From an uncultured Bacilli bacterium (GTDB lineage: Bacteria; Bacillota_I; Bacilli_A; RF39; UBA660), in contig CAKORR010000004.1 of NCBI GenBank assembly GCA_934101595.1, forward strand, positions 62,001 through 126,000: a stretch of 64,000 nucleotides of DNA, in the 5' to 3' direction. The notes under the pieces were generated by a model. The model had not been told where the DNA came from. It saw only the letters and a list, made by a program, of their open reading frames with translations, and did not search any database. Position numbers and translations under genes: made by a program. Shown here piece by piece: positions 23,559-33,700 of this stretch (its first letter is position 1; each line of letters starts with the position of its first letter).

Positions 23559-25301
23559 ATGATAATGAAAGGGCAAAAGATTAGTGATAGATATCAGATT
23601 ATTAAAAGCATCGGTGAAGGAGGCATGGCCAATGTCTATCTTGCATATGATACTATCTTAGATAGAAATGTTGCTGTTAAAGTATTAAGAGGGGAACTAG
23701 CTAGTGATGAAAAGTTCGTTAGAAGATTTCAAAGAGAAGCTCTAGCAGCGTCAAGTTTATCAAATCCTAATATTGTTGAAGTATATGATGTTGGAGAAGA
23801 TGATGGCGATTACTATATCGTAATGGAGTACATTGAGGGTAAACATTTAAAAGCGCTTTTAAAGAAAAGAGGAAAGCTTACTGTTCCTGAAGTTGTAGAT
23901 ATAATGTTGCAAATAACAAATGGCCTTTCAGTGGCTCATGATTCTTATATAATTCATAGGGATATAAAGCCTCAAAATATAATGATTTTGGAAAATGGAC
24001 TTGTAAAAATAACTGACTTTGGTATTGCCATGGCTATGAACGCTACTCAATTAACTCAAACAAATTCAGTTATGGGAAGTGTTCATTATCTACCACCAGA
24101 ACAGGCTAATGGTAAAGGAGCAACATTACAAAGTGATATTTATTCGATGGGAATTTTAATGTATGAGCTCTTAACAGGATCTTTACCATTTAAAGGTGAT
24201 AATGCAATCGAAATAGCACTTAAGCATTTAAAAGAACCACTTCCATCAATAAGAGATGAACTTCCAAATATTCCTCAAAGTGTTGAAAATATTATTCTTA
24301 AATCAGCGGCTAAAAACCCTAAAAATAGATATAAAGATGCTAGAGAGATGCATGAGGATTTGAAAACATGTTTAAGCCCAGAACGTAAAGATGAGCCTAG
24401 ATGGCTATATAAATATCCCGAGGGTGAAAATAATGATGCGAAATCCTTAAAAATCTTAAAAGAAGCAAAAGAGGAATCAGTAGAAAAAAAAGAGGTTAAA
24501 GAAGAAATAAAAGATGACAAAAATGAGGTAATTGCTAGAAAGATTACAGGTGATGAAGTGAAAAAGCAAAATAAATTAGTAATAGCTTTAGTAGCGATTT
24601 TTACAGGAATCGTAGTATTAATAACATCAATATTTGTTTTAATACCATTTATGACTAATAAAGCAACTGTTGAGGTTCCTGATGTAACAAATTTATCGGA
24701 GGAAGAAGCAGTAAAAAAACTTCAAGACAAGGGTTTTGTAGTTGCGGATGAGAAAGAGGAAATATCATCAACTGAAGTAAGTGAAGGAAGTATTGCTAAA
24801 ACTAATCCGGTCGCTGGAAGTAAGCGTAAAAAAGGCTCAACGATAACACTATATATATCTCTTGGAGATACTAATATAACAATTGAAGACTATACAAATA
24901 AAAGTTATCTTGAAGTAAAAGGAGCCTTAGAAGCTCAGGGATTAATAGTTTCAGTAGAAAAAAAAGAAGTTGGAGATACCGATACAGAAGTTGATGAAAA
25001 TTTAGTTATAGGTCAATCAATCGAGGCTGGTGCTAAAGTATCCGCAGGCACTCAAATTATTTTATACATTCCAAATCAAATGACTAAATATCCAAATTTC
25101 ACAGATGGTTCATGGAGTGTTGATGATGTAAAAGATTTTGCCAATACTTATAATTTGAATTTGACTGTTGATGAGGTTGAGACAACTGAACACGAACCAG
25201 GAAGTATTTATTATCAAAGTAAACCAGAAGGTTATAGCATTATTTCTGGTACAGATTTTAGAATAAAAGTTGCTTTAGAGCCTTCCGAAGAAATAGACTA
25301 A
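23559..25301 (+). CDS. prkC: PASTA-domain serine/threonine protein kinase
   Basis: 580 residues. Kinase domain with glycine loop GEGGMANVY near 19-27, catalytic HRDIKPQN near 135 and DFG near 153. A charged juxtamembrane linker follows, then one transmembrane helix at about 340-362 and three extracellular PASTA repeats (for example VPDVTNLSEEEAVKKLQ). PASTA domains bind peptidoglycan fragments or lipid II, so it couples wall state to phosphorylation. Partner phosphatase PrpC is upstream by 14 bases. GGAGGA precedes the ATG at 23559. Confidence 0.97.
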   Translation: MIMKGQKISDRYQIIKSIGEGGMANVYLAYDTILDRNVAVKVLRGELASDEKFVRRFQREALAASSLSNPNIVEVYDVGEDDGDYYIVMEYIEGKHLKALLKKRGKLTVPEVVDIMLQITNGLSVAHDSYIIHRDIKPQNIMILENGLVKITDFGIAMAMNATQLTQTNSVMGSVHYLPPEQANGKGATLQSDIYSMGILMYELLTGSLPFKGDNAIEIALKHLKEPLPSIRDELPNIPQSVENIILKSAAKNPKNRYKDAREMHEDLKTCLSPERKDEPRWLYKYPEGENNDAKSLKILKEAKEESVEKKEVKEEIKDDKNEVIARKITGDEVKKQNKLVIALVAIFTGIVVLITSIFVLIPFMTNKATVEVPDVTNLSEEEAVKKLQDKGFVVADEKEEISSTEVSEGSIAKTNPVAGSKRKKGSTITLYISLGDTNITIEDYTNKSYLEVKGALEAQGLIVSVEKKEVGDTDTEVDENLVIGQSIEAGAKVSAGTQIILYIPNQMTKYPNFTDGSWSVDDVKDFANTYNLNLTVDEVETTEHEPGSIYYQSKPEGYSIISGTDFRIKVALEPSEEID

Positions 25302-25313
25302 TAGTAGGATCTT

Positions 25314-26156
25314 ATGATATTAGAAGGAACAATTGTAAAAATTATAAGTAATTTATATACAGTTGATAGTAACAATGAATTTGTTTCTTGTCGTGCCAGA
25401 GGGCGCTTTAGGCACGACAAAACAGATTTATTAGTCGGAGATAAAGTAGTTTTTGATAGAGATAAAAAATATATTATCGAAGTAAAAGAAAGAAAAAACT
25501 TCTTGGATAGACCAAATGTTGCAAACGTTGATTATGCTTTAATTGTGACTAGTTTAAAAGAACCAAGACTATCGACGCTTTTACTTGATAAACTAATTTC
25601 ACAGGTAATTATTAAGAACGTAAAACCAGTAATATGTTTTACTAAAGAAGACCTTTTAAATAATGAAGAAAAAGATGAGATTAACAAATTAAAAAAGTAC
25701 TATGAAAGCATTGATATCAAATGTTTTTATAACTACGAAGTTGATGCCATACTAGATTATTTACAAAATAAAATAGTTGTTTTAGCGGGACAAACCGGAG
25801 CAGGAAAGAGTAGCTTTTTAAATCGCTGTGATGAAACTTTAAATTTAAAAACTTCTCCGATAAGCAAGGCTCTTAATAGAGGTGTACATACAACTAGGCA
25901 CACAGAATTATATAAAATACGTGATACTTTTCTTTTAGATACTCCAGGTTTTAGTTCTTTATCACTTGATAAATATACTAAAGAAGAAATAAAAAACAGC
26001 TTTTATGAATTTAGAAATCTTCATTGCTTATATAAAGACTGTGATCATGTTAATACAGAAGGCTGTGCTATAAATGAAGTTCTAGGTAAAACTATTTTAG
26101 AAAGCAGATTTAAAAGTTACGAAAAAATGTTAAGTGAATTAAAAGGGAGGATTTAA
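25314..26156 (+). CDS. rsgA: Ribosome small-subunit-dependent GTPase RsgA
   Basis: 280 residues. N-terminal OB fold, then a circularly permuted GTPase with the NKxD-equivalent CFTKEDL before G1 GQTGAGKSS (about 159-167) and G3 DTPGF, then a zinc-binding end with Cys in CLYKDC, a nearby His and CAINE. It acts in late 30S maturation. Operon position after prkC is conserved in Bacilli. Confidence 0.95.
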   Translation: MILEGTIVKIISNLYTVDSNNEFVSCRARGRFRHDKTDLLVGDKVVFDRDKKYIIEVKERKNFLDRPNVANVDYALIVTSLKEPRLSTLLLDKLISQVIIKNVKPVICFTKEDLLNNEEKDEINKLKKYYESIDIKCFYNYEVDAILDYLQNKIVVLAGQTGAGKSSFLNRCDETLNLKTSPISKALNRGVHTTRHTELYKIRDTFLLDTPGFSSLSLDKYTKEEIKNSFYEFRNLHCLYKDCDHVNTEGCAINEVLGKTILESRFKSYEKMLSELKGRI

Positions 26157-26789
26157 ATGAAAACGTCTATTTCATTTCTAAAAAGTTCTTTAAGAAGAGA
26201 TGAAACAATTAGAAAGATTGAAAAAACTGATGCTGATTTTATTCATGTTGATTTAATGGATGGCATATATGCCGGTGAAAATAATATTGATATGGAAAGT
26301 TTGGACTTTTTATTATGGAACTCCAAAAAACCATTAGATATTCATCTAATGGTAAAAAAGCCACTTGAGCTAATAAAAGATATTGTATATTTAAAACCAA
26401 CATTTGTGACAGTTCATACGGATATTCTTGATGATTTAGATAAAGTCATTACTTACTTAAAAAGAAAAGGTATAAAGGTTGGGCTAGCTATTAATCCAGA
26501 TCAAGATTACACGTGTGTTAATGATTATTTAAGTAGAATTGATGCTTTATTAATTATGAGTGTTATTCCGGGACTAGGCGGTCAAAAATTTATGCTTAAT
26601 GTTTTACCTAAAATTAACAAAATGAGCCAAATAAAAAAATTAAATAATTACAAATATATAATTAGTGTTGATGGTGGAATAAACGATAAAACCATTGATT
26701 TAGTCAAAGATAAAGTAGATATGGTAGTTAGTGGTTCATTTGTTTGTATGAGTGATAATTATCAAAAACAAATTAATAAACTAAAATAG
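26157..26789 (+). CDS. rpe: Ribulose-phosphate 3-epimerase
   Basis: 210-residue TIM barrel interconverting ribulose-5-P and xylulose-5-P. Visible signatures: FIHVDLMDG, DIHLMVKKP, MSVIPGLGGQKF and ISVDGGI. Starts on the base after the rsgA stop (GGGAGG upstream); the conserved neighbour of rsgA in Bacilli. A terminator follows immediately. Confidence 0.94.
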   Translation: MKTSISFLKSSLRRDETIRKIEKTDADFIHVDLMDGIYAGENNIDMESLDFLLWNSKKPLDIHLMVKKPLELIKDIVYLKPTFVTVHTDILDDLDKVITYLKRKGIKVGLAINPDQDYTCVNDYLSRIDALLIMSVIPGLGGQKFMLNVLPKINKMSQIKKLNNYKYIISVDGGINDKTIDLVKDKVDMVVSGSFVCMSDNYQKQINKLK

Positions 26790-26807
26790 ACGGCAGTCTA
26801 TTTTTTT
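26785..26807 (+). terminator. Terminator after rpe
   Basis: AATAGAC, loop GGCA, GTCTATT, T run. Confidence 0.85.
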
Positions 26808-26810
26808 AAT

Positions 26811-26834
26811 AAAAAAAATTTGGTTTCCCAAATT
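26811..26834 (-). terminator. Terminator after rpmB (minus strand)
   Basis: On the minus strand AATTTGG, loop GAAA, CCAAATT and eight T. It overlaps the last bases of the rpmB stop. Confidence 0.85.
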
Positions 26835-26994
26835 ATTTATTTAATGTTTTTGCTTCTCTAGCGCTTATAATTACTTTTTGACCATTTATTGTTTTCTTTT
26901 GTAGATTTGGTTTTTGTTTAGTTTTAGTAGCATTTAAAGCGTGGCTTCTTTTGTTTCCTGTTAATGGTTTTTTACTTGTTAACTTAGTTGCCAT
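26833..26994 (-). CDS. rpmB: 50S ribosomal protein L28
   Basis: 53 residues on the minus strand, too short for many gene callers. The translation begins MATKLTSKKPLTGNKRSHA, continues with a TKTKQKPNLQKKTING block and ends VIISAREAKTLNK, the normal L28 pattern. GGAGG at 27003-27007 (read on the minus strand) precedes the ATG. It is the only intact minus-strand gene I see, sitting convergent to rpe. In other Bacilli rpmB lies close to this operon in the same opposite orientation. Confidence 0.95.
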   Translation of the reverse strand: MATKLTSKKPLTGNKRSHALNATKTKQKPNLQKKTINGQKVIISAREAKTLNK

Positions 26995-27023
26995 ATTAAC
27001 ACCTCCAAATTTCTCTCTTTAAA

Positions 27024-27052
27024 ACTTTAACATATTATATGATTTATGTCAA
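27024..27052 (-). promoter_or_regulatory. Promoter of rpmB (minus strand)
   Basis: On the minus strand TTGACA (27052-27047), 17-base spacer, TAAAGT (27029-27024). Confidence 0.5.
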
Positions 27053-27080
27053 ATGTTTAATAGAATACCTGAGATATTTT

Positions 27081-27109
27081 TTGCAGTTTTCAAAAAAATT
27101 ATATATAAT
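27081..27109 (+). promoter_or_regulatory. Promoter of dnaE
   Basis: TTGCAG at 27081-27086, 17-base spacer, TATAAT at 27104-27109; GAGGTG follows at 27118. Confidence 0.75.
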
Positions 27110-27128
27110 GAAATTAAGAGGTGATATT

Positions 27129-30011
27129 ATGGTGGGACCACTTAAAATTGTGAGTGATTATTCAATTTTAAATAGTTTGATAACGATAGATAAACTTGTT
27201 GTTTTTTTGAAAGAACATAATATTACTTCGTGCGGTTTAGTAGATGATAATCTTAACGGCTCTATTGAGTTTATAAAAAAATGTGAGAAAAATAATATAA
27301 AGCCAATTATAGGGCTAGATGTTGTATTAAATAAATTACATATATTTTTATATGCCAAAAATTATGATGGCTTTGAGTCATTGCTAAAAATAAATACAAA
27401 AAACCAATTACATACCCTTAATATAAATGATTTAAATGATAATAATTTAAAAATAGTGTTGCCCATCGAAGCGATTAGTTTATTTGATAATTTTTCAAAT
27501 GCTTATATTGGTTATCGAAGCAAAGGTGAGCTTGGTATAGCAAAAAAATATACAAATAGAGTTTGTTATATAGATGAAATTAAAGCACTTTATAAAGAAG
27601 ATGAAAAGTATATTGATTTATTAAGACTAATTAAGGATGGCTTGACTATTTCAGATCTATCAAAAAATAGCAATTATATGTCATTGGAGCGAGTTTCTTT
27701 ATCAAGTTATGATCTAGCCATGATTGAAGAGTTTCAAAGGGATATAGATCTAAAAATAATAAAAAGTAAACTACATATTCCTAAATATATTCAAGATGTC
27801 GATTCATATACTTATTTAAGTGATTTAGCAAAAAGGGGCTTAAAAAGAAGGTATAATGATAATCCTACAACTGTAGCAGAAAAAAGATTGAATCATGAAT
27901 TAGCAGTTATCAAAGAAATGGGCTTTGTTGATTATTTTTTAATTGTATATGACTATGTATTATATGCCAAAAAAAATAATATTTTGGTAGGACCTGGAAG
28001 AGGTTCGGCGGCCGGATCACTAGTTAGTTATGTTTTGGGAATTACTGACGTTGATCCTTTAAAATATGATTTATTATTTGAAAGGTTTTTAAATATTGAG
28101 AGAGTTACACTCCCTGATATTGATATCGATTTTGAATATACTAAAAGAGATCTAGTAGTTAATTATGTTCGAGAAAAATATGGTGAAAACAAAGTTGCAC
28201 CAATTATCACTTATAATACTTATCTATCAAAGCAAGTTATTAGGGACACAGCAAGAATCTTTAAAATTGATCAAGATTTAGTTGATTTATTTGTTAAGGA
28301 ATTCGATAGAAATAATAGTATAGATGAAAATTTAAAAAAAGATTCAGTCCAAAAGATTTTAGCAAATTATGAGGTTCTAAAAAAAGTTATTTTAGTTGCT
28401 AAAAAGCTTGAAGGTTTAAAACGACATACATCTATTCATGCGGCAGGTATTGTGATAAGTGACGTTCCAATAGATTCAGTAATTCCTATTTATGTAAATG
28501 ATAATAAATTGTTAACCGGATACACTATGGAGTACCTTGAAGAATTTGGCTTAATTAAAATGGATTTCTTAGCTTTAAAAAATCTTACTATAATAAGTAA
28601 TATAAAAAGCTTAATATTTGAAAGATATCATAAATCTATTAATTTAAATAAAATCAATTTAGAGGATGCTAAGGTACTGGATAGTTTCCAAAAAGGGGAT
28701 ACTAAGGGCATTTTTCAATTCGAATCAGAAGGAATGAAAAATACTCTTAGAAAAATTAAACCAAGTTCTTTTAATGATTTAGTATCCGCTGTGGCCTTAT
28801 TTAGACCAGGGCCTATGGATAATATTGATTTGTTTGTTTCTCGAAAAAATAATAAAGAGAGCATTAATTATTTTCATCCTTCTTTAGAAGATATTTTAAA
28901 AAGTACATATGGAATTATAGTTTTTCAAGAGCAGATTATGCAAATCCTTGTTAAAATGGCAAACTATTCTTATCAAGAGGCTGATTTAGTAAGGAGAGCA
29001 ATAAGCAAGAAAAAAGAAGATATAATTTTAAAAGAAAAGGATAAGTTTATTACTCATTCAATAAATAATGGTTATAGTAAGGATATTGCCGATCTAATAT
29101 ATTCTCTTATTGTTAAATTCGCTAATTATGGATTTAATAAGGCTCATTCAGTGGCGTATGCTTTAATTGGCTATCAAATGGCTTACTTAAAAACTTATTT
29201 TCCTAAAGAATTTATTGTTACTTTTTTAAATATGGATAGTGATAACGATGGAGGTATAAAAGAGTATTTACTTTTTGCCAAAAGGAATAATATCGAAATT
29301 TGTAAAGTTGATATTAATAAGAGTACTGAGAAATTTTATCTTGAAAATGATAAAATTATATTGCCTTTTAATTTTATTAAAAACTTATCTCAAAATATTA
29401 TCCTTAAAATTTTGGAAGAAAGAAGAAATGGTTCTTTTAAAGATTTATGTGACTTTTTACTAAGAATGGATAAATATAACTTAAAAAAAGATATAATTGT
29501 AACTTTAATAAAAAGTGGGGCATTTGATAGTTTTAAAGAAACAAAAAATACTTTGATATCTAACTTAGACTTGGCAATTAATTATGCTAAATTAGCAAGT
29601 GGGATTGATAGTGGTGCAATTATGAAACCAGAATTCAGTAGATACTTAGAATATAATGATGATAAATTAAGGGAATTTGAGTATGATACATTAAAAACAT
29701 ATATAACTAATCATCCCTCTAGCAAATATCCAGATTGCCCTAAAATAGCAGATATTGCATCTTATTTTGATCGAACAATTAAGATTATGGTTTTAGTTAA
29801 TGGTATAAAGGTTATAAAAACAAAGAAAAATGAGGATATGGCTTTTGTGAGTATCTCTGATGAAACCGGAGATATTGAAGCAACTTTGTTTTCAAATTCT
29901 ATTAAAATGCTTGAGAAAATAGCTAAAAATGATTTTGTTAAGATAGTTGGTCGTGTCAAAAAAAGATTTGATAAGTATAACATTAACATTATAGAGATAG
30001 CTAAAATTTAA
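27129..30011 (+). CDS. dnaE: DNA polymerase III alpha subunit DnaE
   Basis: 960 residues from ATG 27129, which follows the promoter and GAGGTG; the longer open frame upstream spans the promoter and is not used. Family C polymerase with a short N-terminal PHP domain, the GPGRGSAAGSLV palm block, catalytic aspartates in PDIDIDF near 331, the RHTSIHAAGIV segment, and a C-terminal OB fold. The PHP part lacks the usual HxH set, so it is probably inactive. Low-GC Gram-positives use DnaE for lagging-strand primer extension beside PolC, encoded just downstream. Confidence 0.95.
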   Translation: MVGPLKIVSDYSILNSLITIDKLVVFLKEHNITSCGLVDDNLNGSIEFIKKCEKNNIKPIIGLDVVLNKLHIFLYAKNYDGFESLLKINTKNQLHTLNINDLNDNNLKIVLPIEAISLFDNFSNAYIGYRSKGELGIAKKYTNRVCYIDEIKALYKEDEKYIDLLRLIKDGLTISDLSKNSNYMSLERVSLSSYDLAMIEEFQRDIDLKIIKSKLHIPKYIQDVDSYTYLSDLAKRGLKRRYNDNPTTVAEKRLNHELAVIKEMGFVDYFLIVYDYVLYAKKNNILVGPGRGSAAGSLVSYVLGITDVDPLKYDLLFERFLNIERVTLPDIDIDFEYTKRDLVVNYVREKYGENKVAPIITYNTYLSKQVIRDTARIFKIDQDLVDLFVKEFDRNNSIDENLKKDSVQKILANYEVLKKVILVAKKLEGLKRHTSIHAAGIVISDVPIDSVIPIYVNDNKLLTGYTMEYLEEFGLIKMDFLALKNLTIISNIKSLIFERYHKSINLNKINLEDAKVLDSFQKGDTKGIFQFESEGMKNTLRKIKPSSFNDLVSAVALFRPGPMDNIDLFVSRKNNKESINYFHPSLEDILKSTYGIIVFQEQIMQILVKMANYSYQEADLVRRAISKKKEDIILKEKDKFITHSINNGYSKDIADLIYSLIVKFANYGFNKAHSVAYALIGYQMAYLKTYFPKEFIVTFLNMDSDNDGGIKEYLLFAKRNNIEICKVDINKSTEKFYLENDKIILPFNFIKNLSQNIILKILEERRNGSFKDLCDFLLRMDKYNLKKDIIVTLIKSGAFDSFKETKNTLISNLDLAINYAKLASGIDSGAIMKPEFSRYLEYNDDKLREFEYDTLKTYITNHPSSKYPDCPKIADIASYFDRTIKIMVLVNGIKVIKTKKNEDMAFVSISDETGDIEATLFSNSIKMLEKIAKNDFVKIVGRVKKRFDKYNINIIEIAKI

Positions 30012-30065
30012 TGTTGGTTGACAAAATACATAAATCGTGATAGATTATTTGGCCGTGAGGTAATT

Positions 30066-30638
30066 ATGGCAAAGTGTGAAGAATGTAAGTATTTAGATCC
30101 TAAAAATTGTCGCGAGGCGTCAAAACGATATTATTGTAAATATCATGGCTGGTATGTATATGCTAATAGTGGTGCTTGCAGATATTTTGATAAAAAATTA
30201 GAGCAAGCTAGTAATCCATCCGGTTGTTTTTTAACAACCGCATGTGTTGATGTTTTAAATTTACCAGATGAGTATTTAAATATATTAAGATACTTTAGAG
30301 ATGAAGTAATGGCTAAAGATGAGAAGTATGATTATTTGTTAAAAGAATATGATGTTGTAGGTCCATTACTTAGCGAAGCAATAAGAAATAGTCAAGATAA
30401 AGAATTTATATGTAAAACCATGTATGAGACTTATATCATACCAACAAAGGATGCTATCTTAAATAAGCAATATGATAATGCTGTATCTATATATAGTTTT
30501 ATGGTTTACAATTTGAAACGTAGATTTAATATTCCTGATGAATCTTATATGTATGAATATAAACCTGATGCCTTAAAGGGACATGGAAATAGCAAAAATC
30601 TTACAAGATGTCTTACTAGAAGGAAAAAAAGTAATTAA
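30066..30638 (+). CDS. Cys-rich CFI-box protein, unknown function
   Basis: 190 residues from ATG 30066 (TGAGGT upstream). The N terminus has a putative zinc ribbon (CEECKYL, CREASKRYYC, CKYHGWY, CRYFDKK), followed by GCFLTTACV and LRYFRDEVM. This matches the CFI box (CFIATA...LRxFRD) found in many otherwise unrelated bacterial proteins of unknown role. The rest is helical and ends in a basic tail. It is in the same orientation between the two replicative polymerases and closed off by a terminator. No enzymatic motif. Confidence 0.65.
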   Translation: MAKCEECKYLDPKNCREASKRYYCKYHGWYVYANSGACRYFDKKLEQASNPSGCFLTTACVDVLNLPDEYLNILRYFRDEVMAKDEKYDYLLKEYDVVGPLLSEAIRNSQDKEFICKTMYETYIIPTKDAILNKQYDNAVSIYSFMVYNLKRRFNIPDESYMYEYKPDALKGHGNSKNLTRCLTRRKKSN

Positions 30639-30645
30639 TAATTAA

Positions 30646-30671
30646 AAAAGCACTTAGAAATAAGTGCTTTT
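30646..30671 (+). terminator. Terminator before polC
   Basis: AAGCACTTA, loop GAAA, TAAGTGCTT, T. Confidence 0.85.
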
Positions 30672-30700
30672 GTGTTATAATAAATAGACGAGGTGAAAAC

Positions 30701-33700
30701 ATGAGCGATGAGGTAAAACGTTTTTTTGATAGTATTTTATATATATATGATGAAAATATTTTTTCGAACTTAGTAATTAAAAAAGTTGTTCTAAAAAAAA
30801 GTACTGATACATTTGTAGTATATTTAGAAAATGATTCAATTTTACCTTATCAAGCTGTAATAGATTTACTAAGTGCGACTAAAAAAGGCTTAAAGGATAA
30901 AAAATGCGAAATAGTAATGTCGTACAAAAATTTAGATGACTCTTCTATAATTCTATATATAAAAAATGAATTAGAACTGCTTGTAGCGAAAAAGCCATCA
31001 CTTGTAGGTGTTTTAGAAAATGAAATAATAAAAACTGATGGATCATTTGTCATAATGGCTAATAGTAAGATTGAAGAAGAAGAATTGTCTTCACAAAAAA
31101 GTTTATTAAAAGAAAGATTATTAAAATTAGGATTAAATATAGATTTCTTAATAAAACTTGATGAAGAAAAAAGGAATTTAATAAAAAATGATATAAATAA
31201 AGAAAGAGAAAAAGAAGTAAATGTTGTTTCAACAAGCCATGAAGTGCCAGAAATAAAAGAGAGAAAAACCGTTAATGTAACTAATTATAAGCCAATTAAA
31301 ATAAGTGATATTATTGGTGAAATGGATAAAATAGTTATCGAAGTTTTTGTCTTTTCGAAAGAGGATATTGAAAGAAAAGGGCAAAAGGGCTCGGTGTTTA
31401 TTATTAATTTAAAAGTTAGTGATAAATCTAATAGTATCCTTGCTAAAATTGTTAAATTTAAAAAAGAAGAGTTTGACAAACTTAGTAAAGCTTTTAAAGA
31501 AAATAAGTGGTATAGATTATACGGAAAAGTTGAAATGGATCGCTTTTTGCATGATTTAGTATTTAATATTGTAGATTTCGAAGAAATAGAAGATAAGTTT
31601 GAAAAAGTAGTAGATTTAGAAAGCGAAAAAAGAGTTGAGCTTCATGCTCATACCATGATGAGTGCTATGGATGCGGTAATTCCATATGAAGAAAAAAATC
31701 CTAACAATATTGTTAAGTTTGCAATTAATCTTGGCCATAAAGCTGTTGCTATAACAGATCATAATGGATGTCAAGCTTATCCCGAGGTATTTCATACCGT
31801 AAGTCATTATAATAAAGGAAAAGATGATAAAGACAAATTTAAAGTTTTGTATGGTGTTGAACTAAATATTGTTAATGATGATATTGATATGGTTTACAAC
31901 GATACAAAAGAATATTCTCTTTTGGAAGATGAATTTGTTGTGTTTGATACTGAAACAACTGGTTTTTATGCAGGATCAGATCAAATGATTGAAATTGGTG
32001 CCGTAAAAATAAAAAATGGTGAAATAATTGATAGATTTGATGAACTTATAGATCCTAAAAGACCTCTTCCTAAAAAGATAACTGAATTAACGTTTATAAC
32101 TGATGAAATGCTTAGTGGTTGTCGTAGCGAAAAAGAAGTTACGGAGAGTTTTAAAAATTGGATTGGCGATTTGCCATTAGTTGCTCATAACGCTAAATTT
32201 GATATTTCCTTTATAACGGCGGCTTATCAAAAGTATCTTTTAGGTGATTTTAATAACACAGTATTGGATACTATGAGTATCGCTCGTAGTTTGCACTCGG
32301 ATTGGCCTAATCATAAGCTTTCAACTCTTGTAAAAAAATTGAATGTTGAATGGGATGAAGACAAGCATCATAGAGCTGATTATGATGCGGAAGGTACAGC
32401 AAAATGCTTTTATAAAATGAGTGTGGAGTTTAATAATCAAAACGTTGAAACAACGAAAGATTTAACTAAAGAAATTGATATTGAAAAAATGATTAGATTT
32501 GAAAGACCATTTCATGCCACTATTATTGCGAAAGATCGTAAAGGACTATCTAATCTTTATCGCTTAGTTTCACTTGCTAATACCAAATATTTATACAAAA
32601 ATGAACAGCCTAAAATACCTCGTAAATTAGTAACCGAAAATAGAGAGGGCTTGTTAATTGGTAGTGGCTGCATAAATGGTGAAATATTTAAACTTGCTCA
32701 AGGCAAAGATGATGAAGAAGTTGTAAATATGATGAAATTCTATGATTATATAGAGATTCAGCCAATTGATGCAATGAGTCATTTAATTGGTCAAAACGAA
32801 GCTTTTTATAGTGAGATTGAATTAGAAAACTATTTAAAAAGACTTATAAATATCAGTAAAGAAGCTGGTATTCCAGTTTGTGCAACAGGAGATGCTCATA
32901 CTCTTTTGAAAGAAGATAAAATATATAGAGAAATAATTATCCATCAAAGATTCAATGGTAAGTTGCACCCATTAAGTAGAGTAAATGTTCCTGATATGTA
33001 TTTTAGAACAACGAAAGATATGTTAGATGCCTTTTCATTTTTAGATGATATAACAAGAAAAGAGATAGTAATTGATAATCCTAATAAAATTAGCGATATG
33101 TGTGAAATAATAGAGGTTATACCTGATACTAAGGGAATTCCTTTTTCACCCCGTATACCGCATTCTAGAGAAACAACAGTTGAACTTGTTTATGAGAAAA
33201 GTAATAGTTGGTATGGTAATCCATTACCTAAAAATATAGAAGAGCGAATTGCAACAGAGCTTTATGGAGATTCTCTTTTTACGGCTATCAAAGAAGAAAA
33301 TACTACTAATCCTTATGAAGAATTGCACGAAACTATAAAAGAAGGATATGATGCAGTATTAAAAAAAGTCTTAGATAATATAGAAAAACATAAGGATGAA
33401 TATGATGAGGATACTCTAAACAGCAAGCGAAAGAAACCATTAGGTGGAATTATCGGTGGTGGGTTCGATGTAATTTATTTGATTGCCCAAAAGCTAGTAA
33501 AAAAATCTAATGATGATGGTTTTCTGGTTGGTTCGCGTGGTAGTGTAGGTTCTAGTTTTGTTGCGACCATGATGGGTATAACCGAAGTAAACCCACTTCC
33601 AGCCCATTATCGTTGCCCAAATTGTTTATTTAGTATTTTTAAGGACGATGATGGCAAAGATTTAGGATCAACATATTCAAGTGGATTTGATTTACCAGAT

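Noticed and set aside
27039..27128. Longer N terminus for DnaE
   Set aside because: The added codons cover the promoter; ATG 27129 has the ribosome site and the family start.
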